Assembly (NCBI RefSeq): GCF_000585335.1
Contig: NZ_KK073872.1
Coordinates: 1,136,501 to 1,200,500 of the forward strand
Direction of reading: 5' to 3'
Source of the DNA: Cloacibacillus evryensis DSM 19522
Lineage (GTDB): Bacteria > Synergistota > Synergistia > Synergistales > Synergistaceae
Length of the DNA: 64,000 bases
Shown here: positions 1-8,500 of the stretch, piece by piece
How positions within the stretch are numbered: position 1 is the stretch's first letter
Layout of the letters: every line of letters begins with the position of its first letter
Translations under genes and position numbers: made by a program
Notes under the pieces: model-generated
Told to the model about the DNA's origin: nothing
The model's input: the letters and a program-made list of their open reading frames with translations, nothing else
Databases searched by the model: none

Positions 1-111
1 GCTCTTGCACACGGAATCACCGAAGTTGTCTTTGACAGAGGCGGCCATGTTTATCACGGCAGAGTAAAGGCCCTTGCCGAAGCAGCCCGCGAAGCCGGTC
101 TGAAGTTCTAG
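1..111 (+). CDS. rplR: 50S ribosomal protein L18, C-terminal end (partial)
   Basis: The window opens inside this gene; 36 codons and a TAG stop are present. The end of the protein, with [18 protein letters not shown] as its last residues, matches the C-terminus of L18, the 5S rRNA-binding protein of the large subunit. It is followed 16 bases later by rpsE, whose ribosome binding site overlaps the L18 stop. The order L18-S5-L30-L15-SecY is the standard spc operon order and supports the call. Confidence 0.9.
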   Translation, partial: ALAHGITEVVFDRGGHVYHGRVKALAEAAREAGLKF

Positions 112-127
112 GAGGAGGCGCAATAAA

Positions 128-646
128 GTGGCGAGAGAGACACAGAATACAAAATCCTATAGCAGCAGAGGCCTTGAACTTTCAGAGCGCATAGTCTCCA
201 TCAACCGCGTCAGCAAAGTCGTTAAAGGCGGTAAACGTTTCCGCTTCAGCGTACTCGTGGTAGTGGGCGACGGCGTAAGTCAGGTCGGCCTCGGTATGGG
301 CAAAGCCAAGGAAATATCCGTGGCTATGAAAAAAGGGATCGAGCATGCGAAGAAGAACATGATCGACCTTAAGAAGACGGGACATACTCTTCCGCATCCC
401 ATTATCGGCAAGTTTGGCGCGGCGGAAGTCCTCATGCGCCCGGCTGCCCCCGGAACCGGAGTTCTCGCCGGTTCATCGGTGCGCCCGATCATGGAGCTCG
501 GCGGGATCAAAGACGTCATCGCCAAGGTGACCGGAAGAACTTCCAACCCCATCAACATCGCTTACGCGACGATGGATGCGGTCAAGAGGCTCCGCACGCC
601 GGAAGAGATTTACCGTCTCCGCGGCAAAGAGCGCAAGGAAGCCTAG
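128..646 (+). CDS. rpsE: 30S ribosomal protein S5
   Basis: S5 belongs to the small subunit and contributes to decoding fidelity and mRNA helicase activity at the entry tunnel. The 172-residue product has the N-terminal dsRBD-like part (residues about 15-80, with the basic VVKGGKRFRFS stretch) and the C-terminal S5 fold with the GGIKDVIAKVTG segment. The start is GTG with a strong AGGAGG site 8-14 bases upstream that overlaps the end of rplR. It lies in the spc operon, 14 bases before rpmD. Length is normal for the family. Confidence 0.97.
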   Translation: MARETQNTKSYSSRGLELSERIVSINRVSKVVKGGKRFRFSVLVVVGDGVSQVGLGMGKAKEISVAMKKGIEHAKKNMIDLKKTGHTLPHPIIGKFGAAEVLMRPAAPGTGVLAGSSVRPIMELGGIKDVIAKVTGRTSNPINIAYATMDAVKRLRTPEEIYRLRGKERKEA

Positions 647-660
647 GAGGTATCACAGCT

Positions 661-843
661 ATGGCTAAACTTCGTATCACATGGAAGAAGAGCACGATAG
701 GCCGTCCTCCGAGTCAGGAGAGAATAATAAAGGCTCTTGGCCTTCACAGGCTCAATGAGACCGTATATCACAACGACAGCCCGCAGATTCGCGGCATGGT
801 CAACAAGATCGGCCACCTGCTGGAATGGTCTGTTGAGGAATAA
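661..843 (+). CDS. rpmD: 50S ribosomal protein L30
   Basis: A 60-residue protein of the L30 family. It begins MAKLRITWKKSTIGRPPSQ and carries the typical ALGLHRLNETVYHNDSPQIRGM segment in the middle (only part quoted as evidence of family). A GGAGGT site follows directly on the rpsE stop. L30 is a small peripheral large-subunit protein found in most but not all bacteria. It lies between rpsE and rplO, which is its conserved position. Confidence 0.95.
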   Translation: MAKLRITWKKSTIGRPPSQERIIKALGLHRLNETVYHNDSPQIRGMVNKIGHLLEWSVEE

Positions 844-857
844 GGGGAGGAACTGCC

Positions 858-1304
858 ATGAAACTTCATGAACTCTCACCTGTGCCGGGATCGCGCAAGA
901 AGAAAAAGCGCCTCGGCCAGGGCTTGGGCAGCGGACAGGGAAAAACGGCAGGCAAGGGCCACAAAGGTCAGAAGGCCCGCAAGAGCCCTGATATCGGAGC
1001 CAACTTCGAAGGCGGACAGATGCCGCTCGCGCGCCGTATACCTAAGCGCGGCTTCAGCAACTTCCGTTTCGCAGTGAAATATGAGATCGTCAACATCGCG
1101 GATCTTGAAGAGCGTTTTGAGGCGGGAGCGGAAGTGACCGCGAAGGAGCTCACCGAGCTCCGCCTGATCTCGGACGCCGCAAAACCAGTCAAGGTCCTCG
1201 GCGCGGGCGAGCTCTCCAAGAGCCTTAACGTAAAGGCGAATGCCTACAGTTCATCGGCTGCCAAGAAGATCGAGGCCGCCGGCGGCAAGGCAGAGGTGAT
1301 ATAA
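858..1304 (+). CDS. rplO: 50S ribosomal protein L15
   Basis: 148 residues. The N-terminal third is a Gly/Lys/Arg-rich extension (GSRKKKKRLGQGLGSGQGK) that threads into 23S rRNA, as in other L15 proteins, and the C-terminal half is the globular domain. The stop codon is followed immediately by the secY start (1305), so translation of the two is probably coupled. Position before secY is universal for the spc operon. Confidence 0.97.
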   Translation: MKLHELSPVPGSRKKKKRLGQGLGSGQGKTAGKGHKGQKARKSPDIGANFEGGQMPLARRIPKRGFSNFRFAVKYEIVNIADLEERFEAGAEVTAKELTELRLISDAAKPVKVLGAGELSKSLNVKANAYSSSAAKKIEAAGGKAEVI

Positions 1305-2600
1305 ATGCTGGATTCCTTCCGGGATACCTTTCGGCTGCCCGATCTGAAGCGCCGCATCCTTTTTACTCTTGCAGCGCTCTTCGTCTACCGTCTGGGTGCG
1401 CACGTACCCACTCCCGGAGTGGATGCAGCAGCCCTTGGAAAACTTTTTGATCAGGGGACTCTGCTTGGTTTCCTGGACCTCTTTGCGGGAGGGGCACTCA
1501 GCCGTTTTTCCATCTTCGCGCTGGGTGTCACCCCCTACATCAACTCCAGCATCGTCATGCAGCTGCTTGCAGTCGTCGTGCCGAGTATTGAGAAGATGCA
1601 GAAAGAGGGAGAAGAGGGACGCAAAAAGATCGTTCAGTGGACCCGTTACGGAACGATCGTCTTTGCGTTCATACAGGCAGTCGGTATGACAGGCTGGCTG
1701 AGAGGGCTTGGAATATATTCGGGCGGCATGCTTGACATCATTCTCGTGTCGCTCACCCTCACGACCGGCGCCGTAGCCGTCATGTGGCTTGGAGAGATAA
1801 TGTCCGACCACGGCATAGGCAACGGCATCTCCCTGCTGATTTTCGCGGGTATAGTGGTAAGGATCCCCGAAGCGATCATCCGTACGGTGTCGCTCGTGCG
1901 TCTTGGTGAAATGAACGTGCTCGTCATGCTGCTCGCCATAATTATAATGGTGGCTGTCATCGCGGGATGCGTCATGCTCCAGGAGGGACAGCGCCGCCTT
2001 CCCGTCCAGTACGCGAAGCGTATGGTCGGAAACAAGATGTACGGCGGTCAGTCGAGCTTTATACCGCTCCGCGTCAACACCGCGGGAGTCATCCCGATAA
2101 TCTTCGCGTCGTCAGTGCTGCTTTTCCCGTACACCATCGCGGGACTTTTCCAGCACAGCATAGCGAGGATGATACAGCAGGCCATGAGCCCGAGCAGCCC
2201 GATATACATGATCCTGTACGTGCTGATGATAATCTTCTTCTCGTATTTCTACACGGCGGTCGTTTTCAAGCCTGAGGATATATCGAACAATATGAAGAAG
2301 AACGGCGGGTTCATCCTGGGCATCCGCCCCGGCAAGCCGACCACTGATTATATCGAAAAGGTGATGGGACGCATCACGCTCGGAGGTTCGATCGCCCTCG
2401 CGGTGATCGCGATCATTCCGACAGTGATGACGGGGCTCATGAATATCAATACCTTCTATTTTGGCGGGACCGCGGTGATAATCGTAGTCGGCGTCGCGCT
2501 TGATACAGTTCACCAGATCGAGGGACAGCTCCTCATGCGTCATTATGAGGGCATCCTCAAGCGCCGCGGCGGCAAAAGCGGCGGTTTGCTAAAACTGTAA
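1305..2600 (+). CDS. secY: Protein translocase channel subunit SecY
   Basis: SecY forms the membrane channel of the Sec translocon with SecE and SecG. The 431-residue protein has about ten hydrophobic segments. It contains the characteristic GVTPYINSSIVMQLL segment near residue 75 and the cytosolic loops with QRRLPVQYAKRM and FKPEDISNNMKKNGGFI (residues about 225-330) that contact SecA and the ribosome. Length is usual. It starts right at the rplO stop and is followed 22 bases later by adk, a common arrangement. Confidence 0.97.
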   Translation: MLDSFRDTFRLPDLKRRILFTLAALFVYRLGAHVPTPGVDAAALGKLFDQGTLLGFLDLFAGGALSRFSIFALGVTPYINSSIVMQLLAVVVPSIEKMQKEGEEGRKKIVQWTRYGTIVFAFIQAVGMTGWLRGLGIYSGGMLDIILVSLTLTTGAVAVMWLGEIMSDHGIGNGISLLIFAGIVVRIPEAIIRTVSLVRLGEMNVLVMLLAIIIMVAVIAGCVMLQEGQRRLPVQYAKRMVGNKMYGGQSSFIPLRVNTAGVIPIIFASSVLLFPYTIAGLFQHSIARMIQQAMSPSSPIYMILYVLMIIFFSYFYTAVVFKPEDISNNMKKNGGFILGIRPGKPTTDYIEKVMGRITLGGSIALAVIAIIPTVMTGLMNINTFYFGGTAVIIVVGVALDTVHQIEGQLLMRHYEGILKRRGGKSGGLLKL

Positions 2601-2622
2601 TCATTAAAGAGGCGAATAGAAA

Positions 2623-3264
2623 ATGAGGATCATTCTTCTTGGAGCACCGGGGGCAGGTAAAGGGACGCAGGCCGACAGCATTAAAGGCAAGTATCCCGTA
2701 GCGCATATATCGACAGGCGATATCCTGCGCGCCAATGTCAAAGCCGGAAGCGAGCTTGGCAAGAGCGCGAAGGAGTATATGGACGCAGGCAAACTTGTTC
2801 CCGACGAAGTGATCATCGGCATGATGGAAAAACGCCTTCAGGAGGCCGACTGCAAAGATGGCTTCCTGCTTGACGGTTTCCCGCGTACGATAGGTCAGGC
2901 CGAGGCCCTTGACGTGATGCTCGCCAAGCTCGGCATCAAACTTGACGCGGTGGTCAGCCTTGCGATAGACGACGACACCGTCGTCGGCAGGCTTACGGCA
3001 AGAAGAGTCTGCCGGCAGTGCGGTGAGATATACAACACCGTGCTGAAGCCGGCGGCAAAAGAGGGTGTCTGCGACAAATGCGGCGGAGAAGTCATCCAGC
3101 GCGATGACGACAAGGAAAGCGTCATACGCAACCGTCTCTCCGTCTTCCATGAGCAGACCTCCCCGCTCATCGATTATTATGGTGATAAGGGCCTTCTCGT
3201 CACAGTTGACGCCACCGGCGGCAAAGACGCGGTCCTTAAGATCCTTGAGCAGCGGAAAGGCTGA
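2623..3264 (+). CDS. adk: Adenylate kinase, zinc-lid type
   Basis: Adk interconverts ATP + AMP and 2 ADP. The P-loop GAPGAGKGTQ is at residues 7-16 and the AMP-binding GFPRT near residue 85. The LID domain carries four cysteines (130, 133, 150, 153) in two CxxC pairs, so it should bind structural zinc as in Gram-positive and thermophilic enzymes; E. coli Adk lacks these. 213 residues, normal for the long-LID form. It lies between secY and map. Confidence 0.97.
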   Translation: MRIILLGAPGAGKGTQADSIKGKYPVAHISTGDILRANVKAGSELGKSAKEYMDAGKLVPDEVIIGMMEKRLQEADCKDGFLLDGFPRTIGQAEALDVMLAKLGIKLDAVVSLAIDDDTVVGRLTARRVCRQCGEIYNTVLKPAAKEGVCDKCGGEVIQRDDDKESVIRNRLSVFHEQTSPLIDYYGDKGLLVTVDATGGKDAVLKILEQRKG

Positions 3265-3275
3265 GGCAGTATTTA

Positions 3276-4046
3276 ATGATCACCTTTAAGAGCGATCGCG
3301 ACATAGCCAAGATGCGCAGGGCGGGTCAGATCGTTGCGGACATTCTCAAATTAATGAGAGAAATGGTCAAACCGGGGATCGACACACTGACACTTGACGA
3401 GGCGGCGGAGGATCTGGTAAAAAAAGCAGGTGCGAAGCCGGCCTTCAAGGGATATAAAGTACCGTGGGTATCGGTTCCCTTTCCAGGCACGATCTGCGCG
3501 TCGATAAACAATGAAGTCGTGCACGGAATTCCCTCCTCGGACAGGGTTCTTGAAGAGGGAGATATTATCAGTATCGACACCGGCGCCTCGATCGAGGGCT
3601 TTTTCGGTGACGCGGCATGCACCTTTGCGGTGGGGAAAATAGGCGAAGAGCGACAGCGGCTGCTCGATCTTACGCTTGAATCCCTCCATAAAGGCGCCGC
3701 CGCGGTGAAACCGGGAGCGACCCTCGGAGACATCGGTTTTGCGGTAGAAAACGTTGTGATCCCCGCCGGCTGCGGTCTCGTGAGAGATTATGCCGGACAC
3801 GGCATCGGACACCGGCTGCATGAGGCGCCACAGGTTCCCAATTTTGGAAAGCCTGGAAGCGGCATAACCGTCAAACCGCGGATGACCTTCTGCGTAGAGC
3901 CGATGGTGATGACCGGAGCCGAAGAGGTGAAGACCCTCTCTGACGGGTGGACCGTCGTCACGAACGATGGAAGCGACGCTGCTCATTTTGAGTACAGCCT
4001 CCTCGTAACAGACGACGGCGTGGAGATACTTACGCCATGGGAATAA
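3276..4046 (+). CDS. map: Methionine aminopeptidase, type I
   Basis: Map removes the initiator methionine from nascent proteins. The 256-residue protein shows the dinuclear metal ligands in order: Asp in ISIDTGAS, Asp in GFFGDAACTF, His in YAGHGIGH, Glu in FCVEPM and Glu in HFEYSLLV. The substrate-binding His is in NNEVVHGIP. No N-terminal zinc finger, so this is the short bacterial type. It sits in the ribosomal operon, and its last 10 bases overlap the following KOW gene. Confidence 0.97.
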   Translation: MITFKSDRDIAKMRRAGQIVADILKLMREMVKPGIDTLTLDEAAEDLVKKAGAKPAFKGYKVPWVSVPFPGTICASINNEVVHGIPSSDRVLEEGDIISIDTGASIEGFFGDAACTFAVGKIGEERQRLLDLTLESLHKGAAAVKPGATLGDIGFAVENVVIPAGCGLVRDYAGHGIGHRLHEAPQVPNFGKPGSGITVKPRMTFCVEPMVMTGAEEVKTLSDGWTVVTNDGSDAAHFEYSLLVTDDGVEILTPWE

Positions 4047-4381
4047 ACTCCTCCGCATATAAAGAGGGGTTCCGTACCGGGGACATCGTCATTGTGCGCC
4101 GCGGTAAGTACGCGGGAAAGCCCTTTGCCGTGATGGGGGCCAGTGACGACAGGATACTGATAGCGAACGGGGCTGAATACACAGCGGCGAGGCCCAAGAA
4201 GAAAAATGTTATTCACCTGCAACAAACGCACTATAATCTCGAAGATGTGGCTGGGCGTGTCGCTGGCGGGAAACCTCTGGACAACGGCTGGTTGATGCAG
4301 AAAATTTCCAAGGTTTTGGAAAACAGCGGCACATCTTGCAAACAGGAGGATGAAGCTGCCGAATGGCCAAAGAAGAGGTAA
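4037..4381 (+). CDS. KOW-domain RNA-binding protein (L14e/L27e-like)
   Basis: A 114-residue protein with an N-terminal KOW-like motif: [19 protein letters not shown] is followed by an SH3-like beta region up to about residue 50, then a basic and variable tail. KOW proteins of this kind occupy the map-infA gap in many Firmicutes-like operons and are presumed ribosome-associated, but the exact role is not established. The ATG lies inside the map stop region (10-base overlap), and the 3' end overlaps infA by 19 bases, so all three are probably translationally coupled. Confidence 0.85.
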   Translation: MGINSSAYKEGFRTGDIVIVRRGKYAGKPFAVMGASDDRILIANGAEYTAARPKKKNVIHLQQTHYNLEDVAGRVAGGKPLDNGWLMQKISKVLENSGTSCKQEDEAAEWPKKR

Positions 4382-4581
4382 TTGAGGTAAAGGGCAAGGT
4401 AGTGGAGCCGCTGCCAAACGCCATGTTCCGCGTTGAGCTGGAAAATGGCCACAAGATACTGGCTCATGTCTCGGGCAAAATGCGCATGCATTTTATCAGG
4501 ATACTGCCGGGCGACCGGGTGCTTTTGCAGCTCTCGCCCTACGACCTGACGCGCGGTAGGATAACATACAGATACAAGTAG
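4363..4581 (+). CDS. infA: Translation initiation factor IF-1
   Basis: IF-1 blocks the A site during initiation. 72 residues, the usual length, forming a single OB fold: it begins [15 protein letters not shown] and contains [23 protein letters not shown]-type strands followed by [18 protein letters not shown]. The start lies within the preceding KOW gene in another frame. It is followed after 52 bases by rpmJ, the standard order. Confidence 0.97.
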   Translation: MAKEEVIEVKGKVVEPLPNAMFRVELENGHKILAHVSGKMRMHFIRILPGDRVLLQLSPYDLTRGRITYRYK

Positions 4582-4633
4582 GCGGAAATTTCGTCATGGA
4601 TGGAACAAGTACAGTCAAGGAGGTCTGCATTTA

Positions 4634-4759
4634 ATGAAAGTAAGACCGTCGGTCAAACCTATATGTGAATATTGCAGAATAATCAAGCGTCACGGCGTCG
4701 TGCGCGTGATCTGCAGCAGAAACCCGCGCCATAAGCAGCGTCAGGGAGCAAGGAGGTAG
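4634..4759 (+). CDS. rpmJ: 50S ribosomal protein L36, zinc-binding type
   Basis: A 41-residue gene too short for most ORF finders. It starts [20 protein letters not shown] and keeps the L36 zinc ligands Cys11, Cys14, Cys27 and His33. Canonical L36 ends at about residue 37 with KQRQG; here three extra residues (ARR) follow, because the AGGAGG of the next gene is read as the last codons. AAGGAGG lies 11-17 bases upstream of the ATG. Only 6 bases separate its stop from rpsM. Confidence 0.96.
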   Translation: MKVRPSVKPICEYCRIIKRHGVVRVICSRNPRHKQRQGARR

Positions 4760-4765
4760 CAGGGA

Positions 4766-5143
4766 ATGGCTCGTTTAGCCGGTGTTGACCTGCCGCGTGA
4801 AAAAAGGATCGAAATAGCCCTTACCTATATTTTCGGTATCGGGCCGGCAGTTGCGAACGATATTATAAAGGTTACGGGGATAGATCCCAATACCCGTGTG
4901 AAGAACCTTTCCGAGGAAGAAGAGCAGAAGCTTCGCGCTGAAATTGAAAACAACCGCCTGGTAGAGGGTGACCTTCGCCGCGACATAGCGATGAACATCA
5001 AGCGCCTAATGGACATAGGATGCTACCGCGGACTCAGGCACCGTCAGGGACTCCCTGTCAGAGGCCAGAGGACAAAGACGAACGCCCGTACACGCAAAGG
5101 TCCGAAGAGGACGGTCGCGGGCAAGAAGAAAGCCACCAAGTAA
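4766..5143 (+). CDS. rpsM: 30S ribosomal protein S13
   Basis: S13 lies in the head of the small subunit and contacts P-site tRNA with its C-terminal tail. The 125-residue product starts [20 protein letters not shown], has the helix-hairpin-helix part ([14 protein letters not shown]) and the [20 protein letters not shown] signature near the end, then a Lys/Arg tail. The ribosome binding site is embedded in the last codons of rpmJ. Confidence 0.98.
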   Translation: MARLAGVDLPREKRIEIALTYIFGIGPAVANDIIKVTGIDPNTRVKNLSEEEEQKLRAEIENNRLVEGDLRRDIAMNIKRLMDIGCYRGLRHRQGLPVRGQRTKTNARTRKGPKRTVAGKKKATK

Positions 5144-5168
5144 GGTGCAACCAGGGAGGGAATAGCAG

Positions 5169-5561
5169 TTGGCCAAACGCGTACAGCGCAGCCGTAAGCG
5201 CAAAGAGAAAAAGAACGTCAGCTATGGTGTCGCGCATATCTACTCGACATTCAACAACACCATCGTGACACTTACAGACAAGCAGGGCAACGCCCTTTCA
5301 TGGGCTTCAGGCGGAAACGTAGGTTTCAAGGGGACCCGTAAGTCGACCCCGTACGCCGCCCAGATGTCGGCGGCACAGGCGGCTAAGGTCGCCCAGGACC
5401 ACGGAGTAGTGGAAATCGACGTCGTAGTCAAGGGCCCCGGACCGGGACGCGAGTCTGCCATCCGTTCGCTTCAGGCGGCGGGGCTGCAGGTAAACGTAAT
5501 CCGCGACGCAACGCCGATCCCGCACAACGGATGCCGTCCGCCTAAACGGCGCCGCGTGTAG
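5169..5561 (+). CDS. rpsK: 30S ribosomal protein S11
   Basis: 130 residues of the S11 platform protein. Signatures are [17 protein letters not shown] near residue 30 and the C-terminal [20 protein letters not shown], where Asn is usually converted to isoaspartate in this family. The start codon is TTG, chosen because GGGAGGG lies 8 bases upstream and no closer ATG exists. It is followed by rpsD. Confidence 0.97.
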   Translation: MAKRVQRSRKRKEKKNVSYGVAHIYSTFNNTIVTLTDKQGNALSWASGGNVGFKGTRKSTPYAAQMSAAQAAKVAQDHGVVEIDVVVKGPGPGRESAIRSLQAAGLQVNVIRDATPIPHNGCRPPKRRRV

Positions 5562-5585
5562 TCCTAAAAGGAGGTACTAATTAGA

Positions 5586-6212
5586 ATGAGCAGATACACA
5601 GGACCTGTCTGCAGGCTCTGCCGCGCAGAGGGCGCCAAGCTCTTTTTGAAGGGAGACCGCTGCTATACAGAGAAGTGCGGACTCACAAAGCGTAACTCGA
5701 AGCCCGGACAGCATGGAACGCGCCGCGGCAAGATGAGCGAATATGGGATTCGTCTTCGTGAGAAGCAGAAGCTTCGCCGCTTCTACGGGATCAACGAGAC
5801 CCAGTTCAGCACGATATACAAGAGGGCGACCGGCATGACCGGACAGACTGGACATAACTTCCTCCAGCTTCTGGAGCGCCGTCTTGACAACGTAGTTTAC
5901 CGCCTCGGCCTCGGCGTCAGCCGCAGCCAGGCCCGTCAGCTTATATGCCACGGCCATTTCACGGTCAACGGCCGTAAGCTTGACATTCCCAGCGCCCTCC
6001 TTAAGGTCGGCGATGTCGTAGCCGTAGCCGAAGGCAGCCGCGACGTCCCGACGATCAAGGAGAATGCCGAAGCGTCAGCAAGCCGCAGCATTCCCGCGTG
6101 GCTTGAATTCAATCCGGAAGCAATGTCAGGCTCGTTAGTAGCAGTACCGGTCCGTGAGCAGATAGACGTACCAGTAAACGAACAGCTTGTTGTTGAATTC
6201 TATGCACGTTAG
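5586..6212 (+). CDS. rpsD: 30S ribosomal protein S4, zinc-finger type
   Basis: S4 nucleates small-subunit assembly and often autoregulates the alpha operon. The 208-residue product begins with a zinc-binding module (CRLC at residues 9-12, then two more cysteines near 25-30), so it is the C+ form, followed by the S4 RNA-binding domain (RLDNVVYRLGLGVSRSQAR at about 100-120). AAAGGAGG precedes the ATG. The stop overlaps an in-frame GTG of rpoA that is probably not its start. Confidence 0.97.
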   Translation: MSRYTGPVCRLCRAEGAKLFLKGDRCYTEKCGLTKRNSKPGQHGTRRGKMSEYGIRLREKQKLRRFYGINETQFSTIYKRATGMTGQTGHNFLQLLERRLDNVVYRLGLGVSRSQARQLICHGHFTVNGRKLDIPSALLKVGDVVAVAEGSRDVPTIKENAEASASRSIPAWLEFNPEAMSGSLVAVPVREQIDVPVNEQLVVEFYAR

Positions 6213-6235
6213 TGAAACGAAAGGTGGGGGAGAAT

Positions 6236-7309
6236 ATGGAGCATGATCGTCATGAGATCATAGTACAGGAATCCACCCCGTCGTACGGTAAAATTACCGT
6301 TGAGCCTCTTGAGAGAGGCTACGGAGTAACACTGGGCAATTCGTTGCGCCGTGTTCTGCTCTCCTCGATCAGCGGGGCGGCGGTAGTCGCCGTGCGCGTC
6401 GAGGGAGTCCTGCATGAATTCAGCACTGTTCCGGGAGTCAAAGAAGACGTTATCGAACTTCTGGTAAATCTGAAGCATATTCCCGTTCGCTGTCATTCAA
6501 CGGCGGTGCGCACCCTTCACCTTGAGTCCAAAGGACCGAAGGTTGTGACGGTGTCTGACATCGACCCCGACAGCGAGGTCGAATTTCCCGACCCCGAGGC
6601 TTACATCTGCACGCTCGAGGAGGGGCACACCCTGTCGATGGACATTTACGTCGCCACCGGCACCGGCTACGCGCCGATAGATCGTCCGCGTGCCTCATAC
6701 CTGCCGGTGGACGCGCTTCAGACAGACGCCCTGTTTTCGCCGGTGCAGCGTGTGAAGTACGACATCCAGGACAAGCGTATGGGGCAGCGTACCGATTATG
6801 ACAGCCTCACGCTGGAAATATGGACGAACGGCGTTGTTACTCCAGAGTCCGCCGTCATACAGGCCAGCCGTATCCTTAAAGGATACTACGCCTCGATCGT
6901 GGATTCGCTTGCCGGCCCCGGAACGAGCGCTCTTGATGAGATAATCAAGAACGACGAGGCCTCGCGCGCGACGGCGATGGGCGGCAAACCTGGCTTTGAC
7001 GTGCACAGCGGACTATCGGGTTTCCCGATGGGAGAGAATTCCATCTATTCGCGTCCCGTGAGAGACCTCGAGCTGTCGGTGCGCAGCGAAAACTGCCTGC
7101 TCCGCGGCGGGGTCCATATGATAGGCGAACTTGTCTCCAGGACGAGGGACGACCTTCTGAAAATCCGCAACCTCGGTAAGATCTCCCTCAAGGAGATCGA
7201 GGAGAAACTGGCCAAATTCGACCTTCACCTCAGCGGCGACATAAGCACGCCGATTGACGATGACGACGAGGATTTGGATGACAACGAACAGAATCTGAAG
7301 GAGGAATAA
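6236..7309 (+). CDS. rpoA: RNA polymerase alpha subunit
   Basis: RpoA dimerises to nucleate RNA polymerase assembly. Residues 1-230 form the N-terminal domain (ERGYGVTLGNSLRRVLLSS). The C-terminal domain (about 275-335, with LRNLGKISLKEIEEKL) contacts UP elements and activators. An acidic tail rich in Asp/Glu closes the protein. A GTG at 6212 is in frame, but I place the start at the ATG at 6236 because AAGGTGGGGGAG lies just before it. That gives 357 residues. Confidence 0.97.
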   Translation: MEHDRHEIIVQESTPSYGKITVEPLERGYGVTLGNSLRRVLLSSISGAAVVAVRVEGVLHEFSTVPGVKEDVIELLVNLKHIPVRCHSTAVRTLHLESKGPKVVTVSDIDPDSEVEFPDPEAYICTLEEGHTLSMDIYVATGTGYAPIDRPRASYLPVDALQTDALFSPVQRVKYDIQDKRMGQRTDYDSLTLEIWTNGVVTPESAVIQASRILKGYYASIVDSLAGPGTSALDEIIKNDEASRATAMGGKPGFDVHSGLSGFPMGENSIYSRPVRDLELSVRSENCLLRGGVHMIGELVSRTRDDLLKIRNLGKISLKEIEEKLAKFDLHLSGDISTPIDDDDEDLDDNEQNLKEE

Positions 7310-7312
7310 CCA

Positions 7313-7666
7313 ATGAGACACCGCATGAACACAAGGCGGTTGGGACGCTGCAGTTCCCATAGGTGGGCCATGTTAGGCAACATGGCAGCCAGTCTCTTCA
7401 TCGAGGGCAGCATTATAACGACAGAGACGAGAGCGAAAGAGCTCCGCCGCGTTGCCGAGAAGCTCATCACCAAGGCAAAGGCCGGCACGCTCAATGACCG
7501 TCGTCTCGTGATCGCCCGCATCCCTCACAAAGAGGCGGTAACCAAACTGTTTAACGAACTCGGACCGAAGTACGCCGACCGCAACGGCGGCTATACCAGG
7601 ATCGTGAAGATCGGCGCTCGCGTAGGCGATGCCTCCCCGATGGCGGTAATACAGCTGGTAGACTAA
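7313..7666 (+). CDS. rplQ: 50S ribosomal protein L17
   Basis: 117 residues. It begins MRHRMNTRRLGRCSSHRWAM and contains ITTETRAKELRRVAEKLITKAK, the family hallmark region of L17 around residues 33-54. It starts four bases after rpoA and is followed four bases later by the ECF transporter ATPase. That is the same junction seen in many Firmicutes. Confidence 0.98.
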   Translation: MRHRMNTRRLGRCSSHRWAMLGNMAASLFIEGSIITTETRAKELRRVAEKLITKAKAGTLNDRRLVIARIPHKEAVTKLFNELGPKYADRNGGYTRIVKIGARVGDASPMAVIQLVD

Positions 7667-7669
7667 TAT

Positions 7670-8500
7670 ATGATTCAAGAAAGACAATTCATCCTCAAAG
7701 GCGCGGAATTTTGCTATCCGAATGCCTCTGAAAAGATACTCAAGGGTATCGATTTGGAAATCCGCGCCGGCGAGCGGGTTGCGCTTCTTGGTTCAAACGG
7801 TTCCGGAAAATCCACGCTCTTAAAGCTTTTAAGCGCCCTGCTGATCCCAACGCAGGGCCTTTGCTTTGTGGGCGGCACGGATACCTCCGAGGCTAAGGGG
7901 TACGAACTGCGCGGGATCTCGGCGATCGTATTTCAGAACCCGGAGGACCAGATCGTGGCCTCCACCGTGGAAGAAGAGGTCGCCTTTGGACCCGAAAACC
8001 TTGGATGTCCGCCGGAGGAGATACTGGCGCGGCTGGAAGAGGCGCTTGCGGCGACCGGACTCGGCGACCGGCGGGAACAGTTGGTCGCGTCGCTCTCCGG
8101 AGGGCAGAAACAGCGTCTCGCCCTGGCCGGCGCGCTTGCGATGCATCCGAAGGCGATATTGCTGGACGAGGCGATGTCGATGCTCGACCCCCGGTCCCGC
8201 CGTGATTTTACGGAGATAATCGCGGCGGAGCACAAAAAAGGCCTGACGATAGTGGAAGTCACGCACAGGCTTGATGAGATAAGGGGGGCCGACAGAGTGA
8301 TCGTCCTGGCGGATGGGGTTATCTCTACGGACGTCAGCGCGAAGGAATTTTTCAAAAAAAGTGAAGCCGAGCTCCTCGCGATGAACCTCGCCAAGCCGCC
8401 TCTTGACCGCCTGCACGAACGGCTGGTCCTTGACGGGCTCATCCCCGCGGAGACCGCTGCCTCCGTCGAAGGCATCGAGGAGAAACTGCTATGCCGCTGA
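7670..8500 (+). CDS. ecfA1: Energy-coupling factor transporter ATPase EcfA1
   Basis: One of two ABC ATPases that power ECF vitamin/micronutrient importers. The 276-residue product has Walker A GSNGSGKSTL (about residues 41-50), Q-loop FQNPEDQIV, signature SLSGGQKQRLA, Walker B AILLDEAMSMLDP and switch His in VTHRLDE. The FQNPEDQ loop is typical of Ecf ATPases. It overlaps ecfA2 by 10 bases; with ecfT this forms the shared energising module. No substrate-binding S component is adjacent. Confidence 0.94.
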   Translation: MIQERQFILKGAEFCYPNASEKILKGIDLEIRAGERVALLGSNGSGKSTLLKLLSALLIPTQGLCFVGGTDTSEAKGYELRGISAIVFQNPEDQIVASTVEEEVAFGPENLGCPPEEILARLEEALAATGLGDRREQLVASLSGGQKQRLALAGALAMHPKAILLDEAMSMLDPRSRRDFTEIIAAEHKKGLTIVEVTHRLDEIRGADRVIVLADGVISTDVSAKEFFKKSEAELLAMNLAKPPLDRLHERLVLDGLIPAETAASVEGIEEKLLCR

